From Apostichopus japonicus (lineage: Eukaryota > Echinodermata > Holothuroidea > Aspidochirotida > Stichopodidae), in NCBI RefSeq assembly GCF_037975245.1, contig NC_092580.1, positions 34,067,001 through 34,131,000 of the forward strand: 64,000 nucleotides of DNA, written 5' to 3'. Shown here piece after piece: positions 49,079-61,013 of the stretch. The notes under the pieces are model-generated. The model was given only the letters and a program-made list of their open reading frames with translations. It was not told the DNA's origin and did not search any database. The translations under genes were made by a program, and so were the position numbers. How positions within the stretch are numbered: the stretch's first letter is position 1; every line of letters starts with the position of its first letter.

Positions 49079-49224
49079 AAATTACCAAATGTTGGAGGAT
49101 ATTAAAAGTTTTCAACAAGGCGAACCTTACGTACTTCAACCGGGAAGCTGTGGAGAAGAGGGGGTGTTCATTGGCCTCGAACCATCTGCCTTAGACACAA
49201 ACATCTCATGCTGGGGTGATATCA
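49079..49224 (+). CDS. CLCA-like gene, exon 3
   Basis: 146 bases from acceptor TTAG (49075-49078) to donor GTGAGT (49225), phase 2 in and phase 1 out. It encodes GEPYVLQPGSCGEEGVFIGL followed by EPSAL, matching the family's 'DEPYTxQxGxCGExGExIHLTPxF' segment that precedes the protease motif. It starts with the base completing the Arg codon of exon 2. The frame that runs on past the donor to 49544 is intron. Confidence 0.85.
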
Positions 49225-50929
49225 GTGAGTATTTATTATATGAGCTTGACACTTACTCTGTTTACTTATCACCATATAGACTTATACTGCAAATATATTT
49301 ATCAACGGATACAGCATGTGATGTCTATAATGATGAACTGTTGTCAAGTCTAGTCAGTCCGAGTCTTAGACACGTCAAAGTCCAGGCTATGAACTATGTA
49401 TATGCACTCTATACCAATTCCACACATCTACCCCGACCCCATCATCCCAACCACACCTCTGCCCCCGCCATGCCTATATATTCTTCAAACGTGTTTGATG
49501 TATTCACAGATATATGGATAGAGGTTCGGCATATATTCTCCTAGAGATATGCTATGTAGCCATTGAATATCATATAGACAGACAATGTATGGAAGGAAAG
49601 TAAATAGTAAATATATCAGTCAGATGGCCGTTCTCCAGTATGGAAACATTCAGGTGCCCTAGAAATGTCAGTATATCATATGTAGCAACATAATCTAGAT
49701 GAATGATCCAACCATGCTTTGGAGTACATCTTAAGTTGAAAAATAGGGGAGGCAAAAACATCATCTTGCCACATACCCAACATGTTCTTTTTGCTTATTA
49801 CTTGTTCTACCTCTAAAAAGCTGTATCCCACCCTACTCGAAGCCTAAAACAACAAGAACTGAATTTGAATGTAAATACGCAATATTTAAGTGTGTATGGA
49901 GTGCTTGCAGTATTATGAACTATTTGGTTGTTCATGGTGTTATTTTTTGGGGCGGACAACACACCAGGGAGTATATAAAATTTAAACTGCATGAAGAGAA
50001 GGCAAGTTTAGAAGGCAAGTGTGTGGGTTATATTGAAGGAGCTTTATTTGTTTTGTATGAATGCCAAAAGTCAACTAAAAGTAAATCAGTATTGTTAAAT
50101 GAAGCATGTAACAACATGACAACTAACATAGTTGTGTGTCATTTGTTAAAACCAGTTAAATTAGTTAGGCCAATAACACACAACATGGACACACATGTAT
50201 ACCCAACCATCTGATCAAGCTAAAGTGCAGGTATCACACTGGTTAGTAATTTTCAGTGTAAAATGATGGATACTGTTAGTATTTTAAGCAACTGATACAT
50301 TAAAAAACAGACACAGTGCATCATATGCACTAATTAACAACTGGGACTCCTGTAAAATGATTAAAATGCATGGTGTTTCTTTCAAACAACTGTATACTGT
50401 ACCAGCTATGAATATCGGGTGCTTAGTAGCACGGAGAGTTCTTAATTGACGTACTAAAGGATTTGATGGACGATATCTATTAAGTAAACCCCCCAAAACA
50501 CTCACTTGTACGCGATTTCCAGATGTGTATTACCTCAGAAATAAAATAACCCCAACAAAAGTTATTCTTCTGTTCCCACAAAACGTACAGTTGAGAAGAA
50601 TCTGACCTGAAGGGTTCTGCCGTGTCAAGTCCGTTGATACCCCTGACATGACAAATTTGTCTGCGTGCATTCAGTTACTTTGTACGCTGTTTGCCATGGA
50701 CAGGCTAATTCACTGATGAACAACTGGGAGTCCTTTAATATGGTGATTATTGTAATTCTGGCATTTCAATCAAACTTGAATATTTGCAGGCGATATCTTC
50801 TGAAGTATGCTAGGCGTCACGTTGGGTCGCCAGCAAGTATTGTGCAAAGGTAGATGAAAGAAATCTCAGGAGAAGATAACCTTACCTTCGCAGTTGGAAG
50901 CATGGTTCGCAACGCAATTCCGTATAGTA

Positions 50930-51300
50930 ATAATAATAATAATGAACAGTTCTTATATAGCGCAACTTACGATAAAGTCTCGCCGCGCTGTACTTAACCC
51001 TGGTCATTGGTAACTTGTCACTCCTACATACCAAACTTTGCACAATTCAAAAAATCTCTCTTGGGGCACCACAGTGCACCACAGCCACGTGTCCCACTTC
51101 CCATAGGGTGCAGCCACAAACCGACGGACGCAACTACATTTACAAGTCACCTCGCAAGTCCCCATTTATACACCTGGGTGAAGAGAGGCAATGGAGATAA
51201 AGTGCCTTGCCCAAGGACACAACGCAATCATCTGGCCAGGGCTCGAACCAATAATCCTTAGTTAACAAGTTCACTGCCTTAACCACTTGACCCAACGCAT
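50930..51300 (-). mobile_element. tRNA-derived SINE
   Basis: On the minus strand the head reads GGGTCAAGTGGTTAAGGCAG (A-box-like, complement of 51274-51293) and then GGTTCGAGCCC (B box, complement of 51238-51248), spaced as in a tRNA-like pol III promoter. The body carries TGTGTCCTTGGGCAAGGCAC, a conserved central block seen in many aquatic-animal SINEs, and the 3' end is an (ATT)n tail at 50930-50943. The forward open frames at 51007-51261 are shadows. Confidence 0.75.
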
Positions 51301-52568
51301 GCATATACACACGTACTGGTGGTTGTGCTGATATATACTAAATTTGACTAACTAGCTGCATTCTCCAGGTTAAAAGGCCGATAGCGGTATTACATGTACA
51401 AACTTGCACCACTCAAATTCAAATTCATGTAAGTATTAATAGTCACACTCTTGCAAATTTCTTTTGTAGCCATTTTGTAGTGAAATTACATCTAGAAGCA
51501 AGACATCATTCACCAGTAACAATTTATTCTGGTTTAAAAGCTGTTTTGAGTGATATATGAGGTGTGCCGTTGAGACTACTTTGCAAAGCGTACAAGGAGC
51601 GGCGGTGGAACGCCGTGACAGGCTCAGAATGAGTTGCCTATGCAGCTAGCCTCTGAAAGTGTTATTGTAAAGAAACTATATGAAAGTTGAAGTTTCAACG
51701 TCTAGTCATGCAGGTACCTTAGTGAGGGCGCTTGTGAGCGCCGTGACATACAGACCCTAAAAAGTTGGCTAACAAGTACAAAGCAACAAAGACCGTTAGG
51801 GTACTAAAGTCTCATTAGTTCTTGTCTACAACCTCCAAAACAGTTGACCTACATCACAGCTAAAGATAGCATACACCTATAGTATTAAAAGCCCTGTTGA
51901 CTTACACACTTAATCACAGAAGTAATGTGGTCTCTAAGTCGAGATATAAGTTCTCACTAACTAAACGCTACCCATCATTGGATAGCTGACAAGTTGGCCA
52001 TTGAATTTCCCGTATCATAACCATACAGATATTTATGCTATGAGAGCCTGAAGTTTTAGCTGTCGTCTTCCCCTACGTTTTTAATATTTTATGTGGTACT
52101 TGTGTATCATTACCTAACAGTGGCATAATTTACTTGATTCTTCGAAGTACTGCTTTTTATTATTTGTTACTACATATAGCAGTTTCTTGATTCAAGTAAT
52201 TGGGTTTTAGCCTGAATTAGCCAGTAAAAGTAGAAGCAGAATCACGTTTGCAATAACACAATCGTAACAAGCAAGCATCATTGATGTACAGTTCGGCATA
52301 CAGGGTTAGCAGAACTGCAGTATAAGTTACGTTGCATATACTGGACCAAATGTATGGCAGGTATAATTGCTTTTAGCCTTACAATTCTGCAATAAGTCAC
52401 AGTACAAATCTTGTTAAAGCAGGCATAAATAGCACGTTTGAGTCTGATGTTGTTTTCGAAGAACTTGACTATTCTGGAGCTAGTTAGTATTGAGACCGCG
52501 TCGTTTTCTTCGGGTGTACCCCTAGACCTTTCTCGGTTGATTGATTCTAGAGACAATTCAGGAGAACC

Positions 52569-52739
52569 CAATATGTAACAAAGATCCTGATTACTACTGG
52601 CAATCAACAATTTCATTTGGCTGATATTGATGATATTGATGATGACGTATCAAGTATTTTCAGTGCTAAAACTCAGCTTGAACCCAAGTTTGAAGATTTC
52701 GTGATATTGAAAGCAGCTAAGCAGATGCTAAATCTACAT
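52569..52739 (+). pseudogene. Unrecognised ORF, 5' part, interrupted by a transposon nest
   Basis: The forward frame encodes an acidic stretch (ADIDDIDDDVSSIF) followed by LEPKFEDFVILKAAKQMLNL and is cut at 52739-52740 by the terminal repeat of an inserted element. It is open upstream of 52617 for at least 16 codons. The continuation is at 56567. I do not recognise the family. The acidic run and decayed sequence after 56706 suggest a transposon-derived protein. A minus frame at 52278-52616 is not supported. Confidence 0.4.
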
Positions 52740-53008
52740 CAGGAGCGGATCCAGGGGGGGGGCCGACCCGGCCCCGGCCCCCCTTTTTGGAAATCAGTTG
52801 CGTTTTTTTTATGTTCCTAATAGGCATAACTTGGTGAAAGAAAAGCCTAATATATATCCAGCTGCTCTTCCCTGAAACGCGATCGTTTTTATTCCAAATT
52901 TGAAACTAAGGCAATTATCAGGCCTACGCGACATCACGTCTTAATTAGATACGGCTCAGTACTATAGTGCTGACTATTACTGTCAGGGAAAATCAATGCA
53001 CAGTTAGC

Positions 53009-53027
53009 AAGTATATCATAATTATCT
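53009..53027. repeat. Left target-site duplication of the Penelope-like insertion (19 bp)
   Basis: AAGTATATCATAATTATCT here is repeated exactly at 56171-56189. Confidence 0.85.
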
Positions 53028-53207
53028 GAATGAAAGGCGGTTTTACACTATCTAACGCAACGTAGTCGCCAAGAACCTGAAGTATTTTTAAGGGAGGGCC
53101 CGAGGAACATGAACTGATTGCATGCTCCTCGTGGTGAAACATAATTGCACCTATTAGGTGAATTGAGTGTACTGTTAATAGTAGGAGAGACTAGTGTAGG
53201 TTCTTAT

Positions 53208-53259
53208 GACCAACTAGACCGGTTTCTGCTCTCAAACTTTATAGGAGGAGCTTCATCAG
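53208..53259 (-). ncRNA. Hammerhead-ribozyme-like core near the Penelope 3' end
   Basis: On the minus strand, CTGATGA (complement of 53253-53259) is followed by a possible stem II (GCTC pairing with GAGC), then GAAAC (complement of 53222-53226), a short stem III (ACC with GGT) and the GTC cleavage triplet (complement of 53208-53210). Spacing and order match the conserved hammerhead core, and such motifs are known from Penelope-like elements. The 10.1-11.1 position is an A-A mismatch and stem I pairing is weak, so activity is doubtful. Confidence 0.4.
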
Positions 53260-53345
53260 TAGTAGCCTTTGAATATTTTATATTCGGCCTGGGCGTCTCG
53301 TTCTCAAAATGCATCTATTTTCTGTGCACGAGTTTTTATGGACTC

Positions 53346-53503
53346 ATAGTGCAGCTATAAGAGCATCTAAAAGAGCTTCGTGTGAACCTTGAGAGTCAGC
53401 TGATTCTTCGTTAGTATGAAACCTTGAGTTAACAAGTAAATCTTTGAGATTTTGGGCCCTTTTGTAGGCTAGAATCGGTTCTTTTGGAAACAGTTTGGAT
53501 AAT
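53346..53503 (-). pseudogene. Penelope-like ORF, C-terminal part (separated by a hAT-like element)
   Basis: The minus frame carries ELSKLFPKEPILAYKRAQNL followed by KDLLVNS, the segment that in Penelope-like proteins follows the reverse transcriptase (the 'P-x-x-A-x-R-R-x-x-N-L-x-x-x-L-V-x-S' pattern). It stops at 53344-53346. No GIY-YIG endonuclease domain is seen afterwards. When the hAT-like insertion with its duplicated site is taken out, the frame joins exactly to the upstream part. Confidence 0.7.
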
Positions 53504-53511
53504 TCCGCGTG

Positions 53512-54396
53512 CAGGGGCGTAGCGAGCGGGGGGGGGGGGGGTGTGGGGGTGTGATATAATAAAATAATTTGGTCGCTGTCGGCAAATTTTGGGTCTGTCG
53601 GCAAAAGGAGAAAAGGTGAAGAGAGCGGAAGGGGAAGAAAGAAGGAAAGCTGAATAGAGAAAACGAGAACGGGAGCTTCTTTATCGGTTATTTCGATTTT
53701 CCAGTTCTTCATCTGATAAAATCATTCACCAATCCAATCACCCGACGCCTGCAAGTTAAAACCTCTCGGCAAATAACTGATAATGTCACGGCCGTCAGTA
53801 TAGCTACTGTAGCCAGGCTCAGCTAGGCGAGTGCCAGAATCGCCTGCAACTCAGTGAAAGAAATGGAATTAAAGGCTTCCGTATAGGCCGCAGCCCATGA
53901 GTCGTGCTATCGTGTGACAACGTGTTGTTATTATCCTCTGTTCAGAATGACGTCATCGCAGATGTCATTCGTTCTCCGTGGAAAACTTAAGGACACGGCT
54001 CACGAATTGTACACAATTTTTAACGTTTCTTGCTTGTATATCAATGAATGTTGTTATTTCTCATTACTGGAAAGTTTTCTGAACATTTTCATCACGAAGT
54101 TTCACTATTTCAACGATCGGTGAAAGAGAAAACACAGTTCGATAATTGGTCCCAGTTAATTGTTCTTCTGCCGACTGCCATAAAAATAATATCGAAATGG
54201 AAATTCTATGGTGCCAAATTTGAATTAAAATATGCACCAGATTGCATCTAAGGACGTTTCAAAACTAAAAATTTTCCAAAGGGGAGGGGGTGTCCCCCTC
54301 CCCTTTGACCCCTCCCCCATTTCAGTCACCACTTCCAGATCCGTCGGCAAATCAAATCCTCCACCCCCCAACAAAAAAACCTTCGCTACGCCCCCG
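53512..54396. mobile_element. hAT-like non-autonomous element with perfect 8-bp target duplication
   Basis: Flanked by TCCGCGTG on both sides (53504-53511 and 54397-54404). The left end reads CAGGGGCGTAGCG and the complement of the right end CGGGGGCGTAGCG, a 13-bp terminal inverted repeat with one mismatch at base 2. G and C runs follow the ends, and a foldback AAGGGGAGGGGGTGTCCCCC lies near the right end. It is inserted in the Penelope-like ORF. The open frames inside it are not supported as genes. Confidence 0.88.
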
Positions 54397-54404
54397 TCCG
54401 CGTG

Positions 54405-55200
54405 TTGCGAGATTAAGTGCCAATGTTTCAAAAGTACATTTTTCAAATGCGTGGTTTTGATATGGGGTGTATAGGTAAGCTTGAACACCATTGGTGGTTC
54501 CTTTTGTTTAGGTTTGGTAGTGAGGTATTGCCCACGGTTTTCAAATTTTATGCCTTTCGTGGCTGAGGCAATTTCCTCTTTCTTATAGTTACGGAGTAAC
54601 AGTTTCTCTGTGAACGCATTCTTTTTCTGTAAGAAATCAGTCTCATTGTTGCATAGACGTGCGTATCGTAAGACTTCCCCTTTAATGAAGCCTTTAAAAG
54701 TGGCAAGTGGGTGTGCAGAGTTTCTGTCGAGGTATTGGAAGGTTTCCGTGGGTTTGGTGTAGACTTTGGTGTCTAATAACCCATTGGTTTCAAACCTTGG
54801 ACCTTTGAAGATTTTCAAATCTAGGTATGTTATCTCGGTGTCTAATATTTCTACCGTAAACTTTAAGAAGCGGTGAATTTCATTCAACCTGTTTACTAGT
54901 TGTTCAAATTCCTGAGGTGAACCGTCGTAAAGCAATAGAATTTCATCTCTATAGCGGAGCCATTTTAAGATTTTATTATCTGTCGGTAAAATCTGGTTTT
55001 CCAGTCTATGCATGACGATATCACAGATTTCCGGAGAGGCTTGGCTACCCATGGCGCAACCGATCTTTTGTAGATAGAATTGGTTATTGAACTCGAAACA
55101 GTTTCTTCTTAAAAATAAGTTCAATTAGTTTGCGCATGGATATGGAAGATATTTTATTAATTCCATATTCGCCTTTTCCGCCTTTTCATAGACTTCTTGA
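54405..55200 (-). pseudogene. Penelope-like reverse transcriptase, main part
   Basis: The minus frame shows FEFNNQFYLQKIGCAMGSQA, then the SPEICDIVM block, the palm motif as WLRYRDEILLLYDG where a Y-x-D-D is expected, FLKFTVEILDTEITYLDLKI and VYTKPTETFQYLDRNSAHPL. These are hallmarks of Penelope-like reverse transcriptases. The second catalytic aspartate is glutamate here (RDE), and at least one frameshift with a TAA lies near 55125, so the element is inactive. The frame runs to the hAT-like insertion at 54396. Confidence 0.82.
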
Positions 55201-55858
55201 CAAGGGCGACGGAACCGGGGGGCGCAGGGGGCACGTGCCCCCCCCCCACTTTTCTTCAGGTTAAAAATGTGCCCTTTTTCTATATAAAAATTGAGGTGTC
55301 TCAAGTAAGCAAGAGGCCAGGGAACCAGAATGAACACTCGAGAAGGGCCGTTTCCGGCCATCTGAGGGGTTTGTAAAACCAAAAATTTTCTTGTACGCTC
55401 CGCGCCAACTGATGGTGGCGCTCCGCTCAGATAGTCGTGCATAAATCTTTGCAAATCCTGGCTACGCCCCTGACCTTTAATGAATTTCTGTGGGTCAAAC
55501 TCAAAGCTATTTCGAATGGGAAAAAAATTTGTTAAGATATTAACAAGAAATAAACTCTAATTCGGAAGATTCCTACTTTAGCAACTAGCATGATTTCACC
55601 TCATTTTGTCTCAATAGAAAACTTGTTTCTTGTTTCCCAATTTGCACATTGGATATTGCAGTGCTAGTATGCATATTTTTCTTGAGGAGGGGTGGGGGGG
55701 GCGTTGATGGAGTGATGTGTATACGCAAATAAGATAATACAATAAGAGATATAAAGGGTACTAAATATAAGGCTGCATCAGTCCAATCGAATTTCTGCAA
55801 AGTGCCCTTTGATGTCGGTGCCCCCCCCCCCAGATTAAAAGTGCTTCCGCCGCCCTTG
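55201..55858. mobile_element. Second hAT-like element with perfect 8-bp target duplication
   Basis: Flanked by CTTCTTGA on both sides (55193-55200 and 55859-55866). The ends are CAAGGGCGACGGAA and the complement CAAGGGCGGCGGAA, a 14-bp terminal inverted repeat with one mismatch. Inside is another terminus-like sequence, CTGGCTACGCCCCTG (55459-55473), so a further element may be nested. The forward and reverse open frames here arise from C/G runs and are not genes. Taking the element out restores the Penelope-like frame across the joint. Confidence 0.88.
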
Positions 55859-55866
55859 CTTCTTGA

Positions 55867-56164
55867 CATATATCTAATGCCACCTCTTGGGGAGTATTGG
55901 TATACATGGCGACGACATCGAGTGTAGCAAGTACTACTGCTTTTGGTAACGGGGTGGCTTCCACAATTTTCAGAATGTGATTTGTGTCTTTCACATAGGT
56001 GCTTTGTTTTAATACAATAGGAAGCAAGAAATAGTCCACAAATTCCGTTATTTTTTCGGTCGGTGATCCGTTTCCGCTATAATTATCGGGCCCTCCCTTA
56101 ATACTTCAGGTTCTTGGCGACTACGTTGCGTTAGATAGTGTAAAACCGCCTACACCCCCCTTTC
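55867..56164 (-). pseudogene. Penelope-like reverse transcriptase, N-terminal part
   Basis: The minus frame carries GNGSPTEKITEFVDYFLLP, a YVKDTNHIL block and LATLDVVAMYTNTP, the first conserved RT blocks of Penelope-like elements (PTE-x-I-S, KDT, TLDV-x-x-L-Y-T-N-I-P). A one-base shift separates it from the upstream P-I-I-I-A block, which lies in the inverted-arm sequence. The element is 5'-truncated at this point. Confidence 0.75.
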
Positions 56165-56170
56165 ATTAAT

Positions 56171-56189
56171 AAGTATATCATAATTATCT
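56171..56189. repeat. Right target-site duplication of the Penelope-like insertion (19 bp)
   Basis: Exact copy of 53009-53027. Confidence 0.85.
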
Positions 56190-56566
56190 CATTGAATAAT
56201 ATCTTGTTTTATGTTTTTTCTTGGGGTGAATCTGGTGTCATAATTTTCGCGCAAAAGAAAAAACGAATCGACGCAATAATAGTATATCCATTGTACATGC
56301 ACTGTTGAGCGTTGTTAAATATGAGTCTATCGAGAAAAAATATGTGCACAAAAAAGCGTGTCTGCAACGTTTCTGGTTTTTCTAGTTTTTGGCGAAATGT
56401 TCCACCATTTTGCATCTAAGCACTCACAATTAACCAAAAATTTCCAAGGAGGAGGGGTTTCCCCTCCCCCTTGGAAGACCCCTCCCCCAGGACGCAGATC
56501 ATTAAAGTGCTACCATCGGGATGTCGGCCCCCCCCCCTTTCTCAAAATCCTGGATCCGCCCCTGTA

Positions 56567-56706
56567 CATGGTGTTGATAAAACGATTTTTCCTGAGCTGT
56601 TTGACTTGCTGACCCTTTTGGCACAGGGTAACCATGAATTAAACAGAGATTTTAACATTTGTGAACATAGGCAGTGTCTGCAACACTGTTGTTTGGTGAA
56701 TATGTG
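56567..56706 (+). pseudogene. Unrecognised ORF, 3' part after the transposon nest
   Basis: The forward frame GVDKTIFPELFDLLTLLAQG continues with NHELNRDFNICEHRQCLQHC and ends at TGA 56704-56706. It joins the 52569-52739 frame when the inserted element and one TACAT copy are taken out. Sequence after the stop stays protein-like in the same frame but has several stops. Family not recognised. Confidence 0.4.
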
Positions 56707-57691
56707 ACTTAAAATGTTAAAGACATATGCGAAAGCATTGAAATGAGTTGAAAAGTGCCTCGTTGTGGTAAAGGTTATGGATATGTGGTAAAGGTTATGG
56801 TTTGGAACTGCAGTCATTTCAAAAGGACACACAAGGACTTTTTTAATCAAACAGGTTACATATATTTAAACTCTTATCATGTGTGCATGATATGTGGTCG
56901 TTTGAAACCAATAACCATGCTTATAGGCAGAGATATATTGCAAACTGAGTTTGCCAATAATTTGCCTCACATGTTCACATCATCTTTGGTGGTCATAATG
57001 TCGTTGATTGTCCTCAGTATGATTTAGAAAAAGCTGAACTGTTGAATAAATTCCCCGAATGATTGTAAATAATGCCTCGGTTGAGCCATGCCCCCACTCC
57101 TTGTTCATGCCACTGGTCTATATTCGTAGAGTCTCCCCGTCTTTAGTACATATCAGCCCAGCTTGAAAGTTAACAATCCTTACATGAGTATTTTATCTGA
57201 TGGGAGGGTTATCCAAAGGATATCATAAAATCTTCTTTAATGCTTAAATCCTAAGCTTATCTCAAATACACACTAGTGGGGATCTTGGTTCTCCACTATT
57301 GTACATTCTCCTCCAATTTTAAGGCGGAAAACCACACAGTTACACCTTTAAAGTTTCCAACAAAGAGGATCCTCAGTACATTATGTAAATTCCAGTATTT
57401 GAATGTTTTTTCCCCCAACGCAACCGATACTCATAGCTGGTACAGTAACTACTGTTCATGTCCTGTAACACAGATTGTCGTGTTACGAGCACAAAGTAGT
57501 AATTACTGATGCACGGTTGGGTCAATAACTCTATACAACCGTATGTCCGATTTAGTTCATACTTGAGATGGTGATATGACTATATGTAATGTATACATGT
57601 TCTTGACAACAATAATTTTAACGTCATTAAAATTCATGATGGTTAGAGGTTAATGGGAAATTGTCAAACAAAGTGTTCATAAACTTTGTTA

Positions 57692-57702
57692 ACATGATAT
57701 AT

Positions 57703-57762
<60 letters not shown>

Positions 57763-57776
57763 TTATATATATATAT
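57692..57776. repeat. (AT)n microsatellite
   Basis: About 85 bases of AT dinucleotide with two small interruptions. The Ile-Tyr-rich minus frame across it is an artefact. Confidence 0.95.
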
Positions 57777-58616
57777 ATGAATTGTAATGAGTTGGAAAAT
57801 TCAGAACAGTGAAAAAAACTTCCAACGTCCAGAGGTTCGAAACCAGTAAAGAATGTGGTCATTTCACTGTAGGCATTTGACACTGTATTGAACAATGCTA
57901 GTTCTGTTTTGGTGACATTTTGCCTTACTTTAGAGATCAATCATGATGCTAACCAACTCGAAAATCGAAATCATTTGTGAATCCTAAGGCCGGATCTCGA
58001 TAGAGACACTTTGGACATATTATTAGTACACTAATAATTTTAGTACAGAAGTGCAGAAAAAATACATATGTACCATATTTGCTGTGGAAATAATAAACGT
58101 TGATGGACTTGCCAGGACTCGGTCTCAAGCCCATGTTTAAGACATTTGGATGCAAGTTCGAGCCCGAGTACCAATCCGAGTCCACAAAAACTAGATTCAA
58201 GTCCGAGTCCGGACTGGGGTACTATAGCCCTGCTATAATGTTTGAAATTTTTGAAACATAGCTCATGAATGAGTTTAAAGTTTTTTGCCTCCGTACCCGA
58301 TTAGTAGTAGTACAGTAATCGCATTGTTGCAAGTCAGTCGGTATACCCTGTATCATTATAGCGTATAGCGTTCAATAAGAAATATATCAGCTAGATACTA
58401 GTACATTCAGCCAAATTCTTACAAGTAGGGGCGAACATATTGAGGGATGTGCGGTTCAACCACCCCCTCCCCGAGATAATCAGAAGGTCAGCCACAAATC
58501 GATACCAAGTCGATCTTAATCGGAGCCGATATAAGCAAATATTAATATTGGATGAATATGGTTTCATTTTATTTCTTTGAATCTATTCTGTGTTTTATGC
58601 TCTATTATTCATTCAG

Positions 58617-58864
58617 ATAAAACATTTGTCCATCTGTGGGGTCACTTCAGGTGGGGATTATTTGACGAATATGATCAAACAGAATATGGAGTTGCGGAAC
58701 TGTGTACTGCAGGCATTATCTTCGAAGATGTGGTGATTAGTGGGGATTCTCGAGCAGAAGTCCCTAGCACTAACTATTGTCTTCGCAAGGAGAGATTTTA
58801 CTATGCAGCCAAAAATAGAGAAAATACAACGGCCTCAATTATGTCCATCAGCGACGCCGATCAG
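58617..58864 (+). CDS. CLCA-like gene, exon 4 (protease motif region, catalytic Glu missing)
   Basis: 248 bases from acceptor CAG (58614-58616) to donor GTAAGA (58865), phase 1 in and phase 0 out. The start reads KTFVHLWGHFRWGLFDEYD, directly matching the family's 'AFVHEWAHLRWGVFDEYN'. CLCA proteins use H-E-x-x-H with a downstream metal-binding acid for self-cleavage. Here the first position after His is Leu (codon CTG at 58631-58633), so both histidines remain but the catalytic glutamate is absent. The rest keeps cysteines (ELCTAG, NYCLRKERFYY) and ends ASIMSISDADQ, the family's 'ASIM' segment. A pseudoprotease is the likely reading. Confidence 0.85.
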
Positions 58865-60785
<1,921 letters not shown>

Positions 60786-61013
60786 ATTGTGGACTTTTGC
60801 GACAGTGATAACAAAAGCGATGTTCGATCGCTTCACAACCAGGACGCAAACAATCGCCATAATAAGATGTGTAACAAACTCAGTTCAAGGGAGATTATGC
60901 GACGTCACACAGATTTTGCTAACGGATCACGTCAGGCCAATGATACTATTCCAAGATTTACAATACTTTTACCCAGAAGAAAAGCGATTTTCATGGAAGA
61001 CAGCAACACCTGT
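60786..61013 (+). CDS. CLCA-like gene, exon 5 (end of the CLCA N-terminal domain)
   Basis: 228 bases, phase 0-0, acceptor CTAG (60782-60785), donor GTAAGT (61014). It encodes IVDFCDSDN, then NNRHNKMCNKLSSREIM, matching the family's 'VVEFC...KQNQKCNLRSTWEVI', and then PRFTILLPRRKAIFMEDSNT. In other members the last segment enters the VWA domain with a D-x-S-x-S metal site; here the aligned residues are E-D-S-N-T, so the metal site would be altered. Two N-glycosylation sequons are present. A forward frame at 60703-61017 in another register is a shadow. Confidence 0.82.

Larger units (their letters stand above)
53028..56170 (-). mobile_element. Penelope-like retroelement with inverted end arms
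   Basis: Bounded by a 19-bp direct repeat. Coding is on the minus strand. The right end begins within the reverse transcriptase, and about 67 bp of that end (complement of about 56090-56155) are present in inverted form at the left end (53037-53103), so the insertion is a partial forward copy joined tail-to-tail with a longer reverse copy. Inverted and tandem arrangements and variable target duplications are characteristic of Penelope-like elements. Two hAT-like elements interrupt its ORF. Confidence 0.8.
52740..56564. mobile_element. TIR element with CAGGGGCGGATCCAGG-type ends, holding nested insertions
   Basis: The left end CAGGAGCGGATCCAGG (52740) and the right end, whose complement reads CAGGGGCGGATCCAGG (ending at 56564), form a 16-bp terminal inverted repeat with one mismatch. 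Both ends lead into G or C runs, as in hAT-like non-autonomous elements. TACAT occurs on both flanks (52735-52739 and 56565-56569), a possible 5-bp duplication. Without the nested insertion the element would be about 660 bp. It encodes no transposase. Confidence 0.65.
49225..58616 (+). other. CLCA-like intron 3 (about 9.4 kb)
   Basis: Holds a tRNA-derived SINE (50930-51300, minus), an unrecognised ORF split by a nest of transposons (52569-56706) and an (AT)n tract. 49545-50929 and 51301-52568 show no recognised content; the 99-codon frame at 49915-50214 is protein-like but without a known domain. Confidence 0.7.

Noticed and set aside
51007-51261. Forward frames of 61 and 84 codons
   Set aside because: They are the complement of a tRNA-derived SINE with clear A and B boxes.
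51238-51293. tRNA gene
   Set aside because: A and B boxes are present but no cloverleaf with an anticodon stem can be drawn, and the sequence continues into a SINE body.
52278-52616. 112-codon minus frame
   Set aside because: Protein-like in part but no recognisable domain, no splice context, and its start lies against an opposite-strand frame; kept as unsupported.
60786-61013. Intact VWA metal site at the end of exon 5
   Set aside because: The aligned residues are E-D-S-N-T and the following exons do not continue a VWA fold by eye.
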